From contig JAUVQC010000070.1 in the NCBI GenBank assembly GCA_030598305.1, forward strand, positions 1 through 6,700: a stretch of 6,700 bases of DNA, given 5' to 3'. Position 1 is the first letter of the stretch. Every line of letters starts with the position of its first letter. Shown here one piece after another: positions 1-6,700 of the stretch. This stretch comes from Actinomycetes bacterium. Lineage in GTDB: Bacteria > Actinomycetota > Acidimicrobiia > UBA5794. The notes below the pieces were generated by a model. It was not told where the DNA came from, did not search any database, and worked only from the letters and a program-made list of their open reading frames with translations. The translations under genes were made by a program, and so were the position numbers.

Positions 1-77
1 CCCGCGTTCGTGTGTACGGGGCAGGCAGCGAGACAAGGAATGTTGAAGTCGTAGAACCCCAACTCGGACACAGTCAT
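1..77 (-). CDS. FAD/NAD(P)-dependent oxidoreductase, GltD-like, N-terminal fragment (partial)
   Basis: Only the first 25 codons are inside the window; the gene continues past the left edge. Reading leftward from the ATG at 77-75 gives a peptide ending in IPCLAACPVHTNAG, with Cys15 and Cys19 in a C-x3-C-P arrangement. This matches the start of the Fer4_20 iron-sulfur domain that precedes the FAD and NAD(P)-binding domains in glutamate synthase small-subunit-like flavoproteins (family knowledge). The usual upstream CxxC pair of that domain is absent, as I recall for a subgroup whose proteins begin directly with this motif. The ATG lies one base after the stop of the 75-residue membrane protein gene (TGAGATG), so the two are probably co-transcribed and translationally coupled; the ribosome binding site is weak. 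The likely role is moving electrons between a pyridine nucleotide and an iron-sulfur or quinone partner, but the substrate cannot be inferred from 25 residues. Confidence 0.6.
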   Translation of the reverse strand, partial: MTVSELGFYDFNIPCLAACPVHTNA

Positions 78-78
78 C

Positions 79-306
79 TCAGATCCACTCTCGATCCTGG
101 GCCCATCGGAGTGCGATGAGACCGAGACCGAAGAAGCCACCCCAGACCGCGACCGTGATCCCGTCCGCGACATTTTGGGGGGCACCCGACAGAAGCGGTG
201 ACTTGATCAATACAGATGGGAGCCAGGCAGTTGAGATCGCGAAGTACAGGAAAATGACAACACCGGAGAGTGCAGCCCTCGGTTGTGAAATCCGTTCACG
301 ACTCAT
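79..306 (-). CDS. small two-helix membrane protein, unknown function
   Basis: I do not recognise this 75-residue protein. It has a short basic N-terminus (MSRERISQPR), a first hydrophobic segment at about residues 14-34 (FLYFAISTAWLPSVLI is its core), a hydrophilic loop at about 35-48, a second segment at about 49-67 (VWGGFFGLGLIALRWAQ), and a charged end (DREWI). By the positive-inside rule both termini probably face the cytoplasm. It is likely a real gene: an excellent GGGAGGT Shine-Dalgarno sequence lies 8 bases before the ATG, and the next gene starts one base after its stop. That coupling to an iron-sulfur flavoprotein suggests it anchors or partners that enzyme at the membrane, which is inference. 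The forward-strand frame over the same bases encodes a basic, non-hydrophobic peptide and is a shadow. Confidence 0.7.
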   Translation of the reverse strand: MSRERISQPRAALSGVVIFLYFAISTAWLPSVLIKSPLLSGAPQNVADGITVAVWGGFFGLGLIALRWAQDREWI

Positions 307-314
307 TGAACACG

Positions 315-321
315 ACCTCCC
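315..321 (-). promoter_or_regulatory. Shine-Dalgarno site of the small membrane protein gene
   Basis: On the reverse strand this reads GGGAGGT, a near-perfect anti-16S match, placed 8 bases upstream of the ATG at 306-304. It fixes the start of the leftward gene and is the main evidence that this short frame is translated. Confidence 0.8.
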
Positions 322-435
322 GGCACGTCATTCAAATAATTCCTTAATAGACGACTCTAGCACTATGGGATTAAGGTAGCATGGTGTGAGCAACAAGGCG
401 GTACGCGCCCGAAACCAAGGGCATTGGGCACCGAC
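322..435. promoter_or_regulatory. divergent intergenic control region
   Basis: This is the only substantial non-coding stretch in the window, separating the leftward membrane-protein/flavoprotein unit from the rightward narC-G-H-J operon. Its middle part (about 331-378) is much richer in A and T than the flanking genes, which fits a promoter region serving one or both directions. I could not fit convincing -35/-10 pairs; TAGCAT at 377-382 is a possible forward -10 element, but no good -35 lies 17-18 bases before it. No FNR/DNR-type TTGAT-N4-ATCAA site was seen, so oxygen or nitrate control, though usual for nar operons, is not shown here. Confidence 0.45.
342..376. repeat. interrupted inverted repeat CCTTAAT-N21-ATTAAGG
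   Basis: CCTTAAT at 342-348 is the exact reverse complement of ATTAAGG at 370-376, with 21 bases between the arms. The half-site centres are 28 bases apart, near the middle of the divergent spacer. That position would suit a dimeric regulator or paired promoter elements. A 7-base match in an AT-rich stretch can arise by chance, and no known regulator consensus was recognised. Confidence 0.3.
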
Positions 436-442
436 AAGGAGG
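436..442 (+). promoter_or_regulatory. Shine-Dalgarno site fixing the cytochrome c start
   Basis: AAGGAGG stands 8 bases before the GTG at 451. It decides the start: the longer in-frame TTG at 424 lies upstream of this site and would put acidic residues (GTDKEDRE) ahead of the signal peptide, which is unfavourable for export. Confidence 0.85.
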
Positions 443-450
443 ACCGCGAA

Positions 451-1290
451 GTGAGATCGGCAGGGACCACCAAACCATTTCTGGCGGCGATGACCGCTCT
501 CATCGCGATTGCATTCACAGCGATCCTCATGACCTTCACCTCCTCTGCCGTCGCCCAATCGCCAGACGAGGGAGCCGAGATCTACGGTCAGAAGTGTGCA
601 CGCTGTCACCAGGACGATGGCCTCGGCGTGCCGAACAAGTACCCACCGATCGCCGGTAATCCGGACGCCGCCGACCTCGACCATGTCGTTGACGTCGTCA
701 CGAACGGATTGTCGGGCAAGGTGATCATGGGAGTTGAGTACGAGAGGGACATGCCAGCCTTCGGTGACCGACTCACCCCCGCCGAGATCCAGTTGGTCTC
801 CCAGTACACGGTCCAACTCGCTGAATCTGGATCCGGCCCCACTCCGCCGACCACTACCCCCGTGGTCGAGGGAACGGAGTCTGTAGGCGACGCCCTCTTC
901 CGTGGCTCGACGCTGTTGTCCAATGGCGGTGTTGCATGCATCGCCTGTCACAGTGCAGGTGAGTACGATCGGCTCGGCGGCCCGGGATTGGCCATCGACC
1001 TCAACGGGATCATCGATGAGTTCGGTACCGCTGGATTCGTCGATGCCATCACGGATCCTGTGGTCGATGAAATGATCGTCGTCTTTGCCGATCATCCCAT
1101 CACGAACCAGGAAGCAATCGACCTCGCGGCGTTCCTCGAGCCGACATCAACGGACGCTGCTGAAGGCTCATCCCTCGACCTGCTCCAGTTGCTCGGGTTC
1201 GTCGGCTTCCTCGTTCTGATCCTGATCACTGCATCGGTCATTCGAGGACCGCAAGAAACCTATGTAACGAAGCTGAGGAGCAACCGATGA
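451..1290 (+). CDS. narC: membrane-anchored diheme cytochrome c, NarC-like
   Basis: This 279-residue protein starts at GTG 451, set by AAGGAGG 8 bases upstream. Residues 1-35 are a Sec signal peptide with a hydrophobic core and a likely cut at AVA|QS. Two class I cytochrome c domains follow. The first has CARCH (Cys49, Cys52, His53) and a probable distal ligand Met101 in the MPAFG motif. After a Pro/Thr-rich linker, the second has CIACH (Cys163, Cys166, His167); its distal ligand is probably Met208, although the usual Pro after the Met is Ile. A single helix at about 244-264 and a basic tail anchor it with the hemes outside. Its stop overlaps the narG start by four bases (ATGA). In Thermus thermophilus a diheme cytochrome NarC heads narCGHJI and is needed for an active enzyme; the Nitrobacter nxr operon also begins with a cytochrome c. 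The role here, as an electron partner or assembly factor of NarGHI, is inferred. The symbol rests on position and architecture. Confidence 0.88.
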   Translation: MRSAGTTKPFLAAMTALIAIAFTAILMTFTSSAVAQSPDEGAEIYGQKCARCHQDDGLGVPNKYPPIAGNPDAADLDHVVDVVTNGLSGKVIMGVEYERDMPAFGDRLTPAEIQLVSQYTVQLAESGSGPTPPTTTPVVEGTESVGDALFRGSTLLSNGGVACIACHSAGEYDRLGGPGLAIDLNGIIDEFGTAGFVDAITDPVVDEMIVVFADHPITNQEAIDLAAFLEPTSTDAAEGSSLDLLQLLGFVGFLVLILITASVIRGPQETYVTKLRSNR

Positions 1291-4200
1291 CCGAGAAGTG
1301 GAGCTTGGAGATCGTCGACGCGGCGGAACGCAAGTGGGAACAGTTCTACCGCAACCGCTTCGCCCATGACAAGCGCGTTCGTACAACCCACGGGGTCAAC
1401 TGCACGGGAAGCTGCTCGTGGGAGGTCTTCGTCAAGGACGGGATCGTCACCTGGGAACTGCAGGCCACCGACTATCCCCAACTCGAGGCTGGCCTTCCCC
1501 CCTATGAGCCTCGTGGCTGCCAGCGAGGCATCTCCTACTCGTGGTACCTCTACAGCCCGATCAGGGTGAAATACCCATACGGTCGTGGCACCCTCATCGA
1601 TCTGTGGCGCGAGGCCAAGCGCGCCCATCCCGGTGACCTTGTCGCTGCGTGGCGTTCCATCACAGAAAACCCCGCTGCTCGAGAGTCGTATCAACGAGCC
1701 CGCGGCAAGGGCGGATTCCGGCGCATCTCGTGGGATGAGGCACTTGAAATCTCGTCAGCATCGATCATCTCGACCGTCGACAAGTACGGTCCAGACCGGG
1801 TAGCAGGGTTCTCACCGATTCCAGCGATGTCCCAGATCAGCTACGCCGCCGGTAGCAGGTTCATGTCGCTCCTCGGTGGAACCGTGATGAGCTTCTATGA
1901 CTGGTACTGCGACCTGCCTCCAGCCTCACCGGAGGTGTGGGGAGAGCAGACGGACGTCCACGAGTCGGCAGACTGGTACAACGCTCGCTTTGTCGCGGTC
2001 ATGGGTGCGAACCTCAACATGACGAGAACACCCGACACCCACTTCATCGCCGAGGTACGCCATGCCGGAGCCAAACTCGCCGTCTTCAGCCCTGACTTCT
2101 CGATGGTTGCCAAGTACGCCGACTGGTGGATTCCGGCGCATCCCGGCCAGGACACAGCGTTCTGGCTCGCAGTCGACCACGTGCTGCTCACCGAATTCTA
2201 CGTCCAGAAGGACACGCCGTACTTCCAGGAGTACGTCAAGCAGTACACCGACCTTCCCTTCCTCGTCGAGATCACCGATGACCAGCCGGGCCGCCTCCTG
2301 AGAGCGAACGAACTCGACAGGTACGCGGAAGTCGAGAACGGCGACTGGAAGCTCCTGACGTGGGATACGTCTTCAGACGCTCCGCTCCTCCCTCACGGGT
2401 CCATCGGTCACCGTTGGGCAGAGGAAACCAAGGGCAAGTGGAACCTCGAGCTCAAGGATGAGGTGACGGGCGAGGAGATCGATCCGAAGCTGTCCTTCGT
2501 TGAGGGATACGACGAGGTGCGACAGGTCGCCTTCGACGATTTCGTGACGAACGAGGTCTCGCATCGCGGCGTTCCTATCCGCTACGTCGAGACCGACCGA
2601 GGTCGCGTCGCGGTTACAACCGTGTTCGACCTCCTCATGGCGCGCTTCGGCGTCATCCGTGGGCTTGCCGGGGACTATCCCGACTCCTATGACGATGAGA
2701 CCGCCGCGTACACACCTGCATGGCAGGAGATCCACACTGGTGTCCACAGGGATACGCTGCTGCGCTTCGCACGCGAGTGGGGCGCGAACGGTGAAGCCAC
2801 CGATGGCAAGAACATGGTGATCATCGGAGCTGGCGCCAACCACTGGTACCACAACAACCTCCTGTATCGCTCCGCGATCGTTGCACTCATGTTGACCGGA
2901 TCCGTAGGTGTCAACGGTGGCGGCCTCGCTCACTACGTGGGCCAGGAGAAGCTGGTCATGCACGCGTCCTGGGGATCACTTGCGTTCGGACTCGACTGGG
3001 GAGTCGCCCCAAGGCATCAGAACACACCGTCGTGGCACTACGTCCATTCGGACCAGTGGCGGTATGAGAAGGGCTACTCGAGCTACGACTCACTCCCCGA
3101 GTCGGACGGCGGATTCGACCATACGATCGACCAACAGGCCCGAGCCGTGAGGCGCGGCTGGCTGCCGTTCTATCCACAGTTCAAGCAGAATCCGATCGAA
3201 GTCGTCCGCCGCCTTCGTGCGGAGGGCGCAGCTACCGACTCACAGGTGGTCGCCGGCGTCGTCGAGGCGCTCAAGGCCGGCGAAATCGACTTTGCCATCG
3301 ACGATCCGGATGCACCTGAGAACTGGCCGCGTGTTTGGTTCATCTGGCGGGGCAATGCCATCGGGACATCCGCCAAGGGCCACGAGTTCTTCATGCGCCA
3401 CTACCTGGGCACGCACTCGAACGCCATTGCCAAGGAGCCGGACGATCTCGGCATTTCAGAGATCAACGTCCGACCCGAGGCGCCCACAGGGAAGATGGAT
3501 CTCGTCGTCGACCTCAACTTCCGTATGGACACCACTGCCTTGTACTCGGACATCGTTCTGCCTGCAGCAACGTGGTACGAAAAGGACGACCTGAACACGA
3601 CCGACATGCATTCGTTCATCAACCCGATGCAGGCAGCTGTCGCCCCCGCATGGGAGTCGAAGTCCGACTGGCAGATCTTCAACGCCCTCGCGAAGGGCGT
3701 GTCAGCCCTCGCGCCACAGACGTTCCCAGAACCAGTCGAGGACGTCGTCATGTTGCCACTGCAACACGACACAGTCGACGAGATCTCCCAACCCGTCGAG
3801 CAGGATTGGTGGACCGGAGAGGTCGAGGCGATACCGGGCAAGACGATGCCGAAGTTCAAGATCGTCAAGAGGGACTTCTCCAAGCTTGCGGAGAAGTGGG
3901 CGTCACTCGGACCTGGTGTGAGGGCGAACGGCGTCGGAGCACACGGCCTGAGGATGGACGTCGAGGAGTTCTACGACGAACTGGTCGAAAGGAGACCGGT
4001 AACAATCGAGGTCGACGGCAAGGAATTGACGCTGCCGTCCCTTGAGGTCGACCGCGACGTGTGCGAGATGATCCTCGCCCTCGACCCCGCGTCGAATGGC
4101 GAACTTGCCTTTAGAGCATTCGAAGCCGAGGAGAAGAAGACCGGATTGAGTCTCACCCACCTCGCCGAGGGTTCGCGGGATGTGAGGATCAACTTCGATG

Positions 4201-4907
4201 CGATAGTGGCCCAGCCACAGCGTGTGCTGACCACACCGACGTGGTCGGGCAAGGTTGCGAAGGGCAGGGCATACTCACCCTTCACGCTCAATGTCGAGGA
4301 CCTGATCCCATGGCGAACCCTCACAGGTCGCCAGCACTTCTACCTCGACCACGAAAACTACCTGACATGGGGCGAGCATCTGCCCGTCTACAAGCCACGT
4401 CCGGATCACACGATGCTGTCTGAGACTGAGCAGACCATGCTCGAGGGTCAGGTCGGCAAACTGTTCAACTACCTGACCCCGCACGGCAAGTGGTCCATCC
4501 ACTCGACCTATTCGGACACGAACCGGATGATGACGCTGTCACGTGGTGGGTACCCGGTATGGCTCAACAACAAGGACGCTGCAGACCTCGGTATCCAGGA
4601 CAACGACTGGGTCGAGCTGTACAACGACAACGGGGCGTACGTGCAGCGATGCACCACATCTGCTCGAATACCGACCGGAACGATCTTCGTGTACCACGCA
4701 ACGGAGCGGACACTCGGCATCCCGCTGTCGCCTCGGCGGAAGAACCGAGCGGGAATGAACAACTCTCTGACGAGAACCAGGCTCAAGCCGGTTCTGATGA
4801 GCGGTGGCTATGCCCAGTTCAGCTACGCATTCAACTACTGGGGACCTACGGGTGTGAACAGGGACACATTCGTGTATATCCGCCGAGTCGAGAACCCGGA
4901 GTTCTGA
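1287..4907 (+). CDS. narG: respiratory nitrate reductase alpha subunit (or NxrA-type nitrite oxidoreductase)
   Basis: This is the 1206-residue catalytic Mo-bis-MGD subunit (E. coli NarG has 1247 residues) that reduces nitrate to nitrite. The FS0 cluster ligands are His35, Cys39, Cys43 and Cys78, with the same spacing as E. coli His49/Cys53/Cys57/Cys92, and the adjacent Arg80 is kept. The motif [12 protein letters not shown] holds the Mo ligand Asp209 (E. coli Asp222) and Tyr207; Asn38, next to the active site in E. coli, is also kept. Further family blocks are [27 protein letters not shown] and [14 protein letters not shown]. The C-terminal molybdopterin dinucleotide-binding domain covers about 1065-1200. 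There is no twin-arginine motif, so the protein should be cytoplasmic. GAGGAG lies 6 bases before the ATG, which overlaps the narC stop. The frame is intact. The cytoplasmic NarG clade also contains the NxrA of Nitrobacter and Nitrolancea, so the direction of catalysis cannot be read from motifs. Confidence 0.96.
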   Translation: MTEKWSLEIVDAAERKWEQFYRNRFAHDKRVRTTHGVNCTGSCSWEVFVKDGIVTWELQATDYPQLEAGLPPYEPRGCQRGISYSWYLYSPIRVKYPYGRGTLIDLWREAKRAHPGDLVAAWRSITENPAARESYQRARGKGGFRRISWDEALEISSASIISTVDKYGPDRVAGFSPIPAMSQISYAAGSRFMSLLGGTVMSFYDWYCDLPPASPEVWGEQTDVHESADWYNARFVAVMGANLNMTRTPDTHFIAEVRHAGAKLAVFSPDFSMVAKYADWWIPAHPGQDTAFWLAVDHVLLTEFYVQKDTPYFQEYVKQYTDLPFLVEITDDQPGRLLRANELDRYAEVENGDWKLLTWDTSSDAPLLPHGSIGHRWAEETKGKWNLELKDEVTGEEIDPKLSFVEGYDEVRQVAFDDFVTNEVSHRGVPIRYVETDRGRVAVTTVFDLLMARFGVIRGLAGDYPDSYDDETAAYTPAWQEIHTGVHRDTLLRFAREWGANGEATDGKNMVIIGAGANHWYHNNLLYRSAIVALMLTGSVGVNGGGLAHYVGQEKLVMHASWGSLAFGLDWGVAPRHQNTPSWHYVHSDQWRYEKGYSSYDSLPESDGGFDHTIDQQARAVRRGWLPFYPQFKQNPIEVVRRLRAEGAATDSQVVAGVVEALKAGEIDFAIDDPDAPENWPRVWFIWRGNAIGTSAKGHEFFMRHYLGTHSNAIAKEPDDLGISEINVRPEAPTGKMDLVVDLNFRMDTTALYSDIVLPAATWYEKDDLNTTDMHSFINPMQAAVAPAWESKSDWQIFNALAKGVSALAPQTFPEPVEDVVMLPLQHDTVDEISQPVEQDWWTGEVEAIPGKTMPKFKIVKRDFSKLAEKWASLGPGVRANGVGAHGLRMDVEEFYDELVERRPVTIEVDGKELTLPSLEVDRDVCEMILALDPASNGELAFRAFEAEEKKTGLSLTHLAEGSRDVRINFDAIVAQPQRVLTTPTWSGKVAKGRAYSPFTLNVEDLIPWRTLTGRQHFYLDHENYLTWGEHLPVYKPRPDHTMLSETEQTMLEGQVGKLFNYLTPHGKWSIHSTYSDTNRMMTLSRGGYPVWLNNKDAADLGIQDNDWVELYNDNGAYVQRCTTSARIPTGTIFVYHATERTLGIPLSPRRKNRAGMNNSLTRTRLKPVLMSGGYAQFSYAFNYWGPTGVNRDTFVYIRRVENPEF

Positions 4908-4954
4908 TGCATATCGAATACACCACCAGCCACGCGTACGGAGGAACAGAATGA
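4907..4954 (+). other. possible 15-codon coupling ORF between narG and narH
   Basis: An ATG at 4907 overlaps the narG stop (TGATG) and opens a frame for [15 protein letters not shown], whose TGA at 4952-4954 overlaps the narH start (ATGA). GGAG lies 5 bases before this ATG. The frame therefore spans the whole narG-narH gap and could let ribosomes pass from narG to narH by reinitiation. The peptide itself shows no recognisable feature. Chance is a fair explanation, because narH has its own good ribosome binding site (GGAGG at 4940-4944). Confidence 0.2.
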
Positions 4955-6465
4955 GGGTTCGCGCACAGATGAGCATGATGTTCCATCTGGACAAGTGCAT
5001 CGGATGCCACACCTGCAGCGTTGCCTGCAAGAACATCTGGACGGACCGCCCCGGCGCCGAGTACATGTGGTGGAACAATGTTGAGACCCGACCGGGAACC
5101 GGATATCCGACCGGGTGGGAGGACCAGGATCACTACAAGGGCGGCTGGAAGTCTGACGACAAGGGGAAGATCGATCTCCGACTCCAATCCAAGCCCGGAG
5201 CGTTGGCGAACCTGTTCTTCAATCCCGCACTTCCGCAACTCGAGGACTACTACGACCCGTACACACACAAGTACGAGGATCTCTTCGACGCACCCGCTGG
5301 GGATCAGCAGCCCGTAGCCATGCCGATCTCGCTCATCACGGGGGCACCAACGGAGATCAAGAGCGGGCCGAACTGGGATGACGATCTCGGCGGATCGGAC
5401 ATCTACGCCCGCAATGATGTGAGCCTGGCCGACCTCGACCCGGGTGTGCGAGCTCAGATGGAGGAGATCGAACAGGTCGTCTTCAACTACCTGCCGCGGA
5501 TCTGCAACCACTGCCTGAACCCGGCCTGTGTCGCTGCCTGCCCCTCGAGCGCAATCTACAAGCGCGCTGAGGACGGGATCGTGCTCGTGAACGAGGACAA
5601 ATGCAAAGCATGGCGCATGTGCGTGGCCGCGTGCCCGTACAAGAAGGTGTACTACAACTGGTCCTCTGGCAAGTCGGAGAAGTGCATCCTGTGCTTCCCC
5701 CGCATGGAGACCGGACAGGCGCCAGCGTGCGCACACTCGTGCGTTGGCAGAATCCGGTACATGGGCGTCATGCTGTACGACGCTGACAAGATCGAGTCCG
5801 CAGCATCCGTACCTGAGGACGAACTCGTCGCTGCGCAGCTCGACATGATCCTCGACCCGAACGACCCACACGTCATCGAGGCCGCCAGGGAATCGGGTAT
5901 CGCTGACGATTGGATGGACGCGGCGAGACGGTCCCCTGTCTACCAGTTCGTGAAAGTGTGGGGAATCGCCCTGCCGCTCCATCCGGAGTTCAGGACGATG
6001 GCAATGATGTTCTACGTGCCACCGCTCTCGCCGGTCGTCTCGACGATCGAGAACGAGCTTGTTCGCCTCGACATCTCCGATGAACTCGACGACTTCGCTC
6101 TGTTCGACAACCTGGACAAGGCTCGGCTTCCTGTGAAGTACCTGGCGAACCTCTTCTCGGTGAAGAACGAGGAGATCATCCGCCAGATCCTCCGCAAGAT
6201 GTACGCGGTGCGCATCTTCAAGCGCCATCAGAGCCTCAACAAGGGCACGATCGACGATGCGATCCGCAAGACCCTCACGACGGCCAACCTCGACGAGGTA
6301 CAGGCTGAGGCGATCTACAAGCTCACGACGATCCCGACGCTCGACGAACGATTCGTCCTGCCGCCCTATCACCGCGAGATGTCGATCGAGGAACTCAACG
6401 ATCCGCTTGCCTACAAGGGAGCGGTTGGCGTTGGATACATCGAGGAGCCGCGTCGAGGATGGTGA
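4951..6465 (+). CDS. narH: respiratory nitrate reductase beta subunit, four-cluster iron-sulfur protein
   Basis: This is the 504-residue electron-transfer subunit (E. coli NarH has 512) that passes electrons between the membrane cytochrome b and the FS0 cluster of NarG. All four cysteine groups are visible. Group I is Cys16, 19, 22 and 26 (CIGCHTCSVAC). Group II is Cys185, 188, 193 and 197 (CNHCLNPACVAAC). Group III is Cys218, Trp221, Cys224 and Cys228 (CKAWRMCVAAC). Group IV is Cys245, 248, 260 and 264 (CILC, then ACAHSC). Trp221 stands where a fourth Cys would be, as Trp220 does in E. coli NarH, which predicts three [4Fe-4S] clusters and one [3Fe-4S] cluster. Further conserved blocks are GPNWDDDLGG and LDPNDPHVIEAA. 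GGAGG lies 6 bases before the ATG, 43 bases after narG. No signal peptide is present, so it works in the cytoplasm with NarG. NxrB of cytoplasmic nitrite oxidisers has the same layout and cannot be excluded. Confidence 0.96.
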   Translation: MRVRAQMSMMFHLDKCIGCHTCSVACKNIWTDRPGAEYMWWNNVETRPGTGYPTGWEDQDHYKGGWKSDDKGKIDLRLQSKPGALANLFFNPALPQLEDYYDPYTHKYEDLFDAPAGDQQPVAMPISLITGAPTEIKSGPNWDDDLGGSDIYARNDVSLADLDPGVRAQMEEIEQVVFNYLPRICNHCLNPACVAACPSSAIYKRAEDGIVLVNEDKCKAWRMCVAACPYKKVYYNWSSGKSEKCILCFPRMETGQAPACAHSCVGRIRYMGVMLYDADKIESAASVPEDELVAAQLDMILDPNDPHVIEAARESGIADDWMDAARRSPVYQFVKVWGIALPLHPEFRTMAMMFYVPPLSPVVSTIENELVRLDISDELDDFALFDNLDKARLPVKYLANLFSVKNEEIIRQILRKMYAVRIFKRHQSLNKGTIDDAIRKTLTTANLDEVQAEAIYKLTTIPTLDERFVLPPYHREMSIEELNDPLAYKGAVGVGYIEEPRRGW

Positions 6466-6700
6466 GTATCACAACGCTCAAGACGCCAGAAGTCATCGCC
6501 CTCGCTCTGTCATACCCGACGGAGGACCGATTGGCGACTCTCAGGGAGGCCATCGATGCCCTCCCCAAGGGGAACGCCGAGCGAGAGATGCGCCGGTTCG
6601 CCAAAGCCATCTCCGATCGCAGGACCTCGGAGCTCGAGGAAGTGTTCACCGCCACATTCGACCTATCGCCCGTCGTGGCGCCGTATGTCGGACACCTCGC
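6459..6700 (+). CDS. narJ: nitrate reductase assembly chaperone NarJ, N-terminal part (partial)
   Basis: The first 80 codons are present and the gene runs off the right edge. The ATG at 6459 overlaps the narH stop by seven bases; GAGGAG at 6442-6447 lies 11 bases upstream. The GTG directly after it (6462) is a possible alternative, with GAGG three bases before it. Two family signatures are visible: LALSYPTEDRL at residues 15-25, like the LLSYPD block of NarJ, and LEEVFTATFDLSP at 59-71, the TFD motif of the NarJ/TorD fold. NarJ is a cytoplasmic chaperone that binds apo-NarG, allows molybdenum cofactor insertion and keeps NarGH off the membrane until mature; it is not part of the final enzyme. 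Its place after narH is the standard order, and narI would be expected next. It was identified from short motifs plus context. Confidence 0.88.
   Translation, partial: MVSITTLKTPEVIALALSYPTEDRLATLREAIDALPKGNAEREMRRFAKAISDRRTSELEEVFTATFDLSPVVAPYVGHL

Noticed and set aside
203..210. TTGATCAA palindrome, resembling FNR half-sites
   Set aside because: FNR/DNR sites need four bases between TTGAT and ATCAA, and this one lies within the coding region of the small membrane protein.
116..379. 87-codon forward frame over the left unit
   Set aside because: It is opposite the small membrane protein gene, which has the better ribosome binding site and a coherent two-helix pattern.
385..390. TGTGAG, a CRP-like half-site upstream of the cytochrome gene
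   Set aside because: No matching TCACA half follows at the required spacing, so it is not a supportable operator.
424..450. TTG at 424 as the start of the cytochrome c gene
   Set aside because: The AAGGAGG at 436-442 lies inside this extension and fits the GTG at 451; the extra residues are acidic and would spoil the signal peptide.
328..1095. 255-codon open frame on the reverse strand across the cytochrome c gene
   Set aside because: It is antisense to the hemes and signal peptide of the cytochrome gene, has no family motif, and would cross the divergent promoter region.
3335..4045. 236-codon forward frame inside narG
   Set aside because: It is an out-of-frame shadow of narG with a strongly Arg-rich composition; narG is continuous and motif-complete through this stretch.
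4846..6372. 508-codon open frame on the reverse strand across narH
   Set aside because: It lies wholly antisense to narH and the end of narG, which carry all expected motifs. Its product is rich in Arg, Val, Asp and His with no recognisable domain, and long antisense frames are common in GC-rich coding DNA.

Overview
The window comes from a GC-rich bacterium. Third codon positions are mostly G or C, a GTG start is used, and Shine-Dalgarno sequences are strong (AAGGAGG, GGAGG). This fits Actinomycetota or Chloroflexota, but the sequence alone does not settle the phylum.

Layout: two genes run leftward from about position 306. The first encodes a 75-residue, two-helix membrane protein. It is followed after one base by the start of an oxidoreductase whose N-terminus matches the iron-sulfur domain of glutamate-synthase-small-subunit-like flavoproteins; that gene runs off the left edge. 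A divergent, locally AT-rich control region follows (about 307-450). Four genes then run rightward and fill the rest of the window: a membrane-anchored diheme cytochrome c (narC-like), the molybdenum catalytic subunit narG, the four-cluster iron-sulfur subunit narH, and the first 80 codons of the chaperone narJ. Spacing is tight: 4-base overlap narC/narG, 43 bases narG/narH, 7-base overlap narH/narJ. This indicates one operon, and narI (cytochrome b) would be expected just beyond the right edge.

Function: NarG reduces nitrate (or oxidises nitrite) at a Mo-bis-MGD centre. NarH wires it by three [4Fe-4S] clusters and one [3Fe-4S] cluster towards the membrane subunit, and NarJ inserts the cofactor before assembly. 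NarG has no twin-arginine signal, so the catalytic dimer should face the cytoplasm. The cytochrome c has a signal peptide and a C-terminal anchor, so its hemes lie outside the membrane. A cytochrome c gene at the head of a nar operon recalls the narCGHJI operon of Thermus and the nxr operon of Nitrobacter. The window therefore does not tell whether the enzyme works as a nitrate reductase or a nitrite oxidoreductase.

Most of the window is a well-known system. The points that merit a second look are the cytochrome c subunit, the divergent flavoprotein unit with its small membrane partner, the AT-rich dyad between the two units, and a 15-codon frame that bridges narG and narH exactly.
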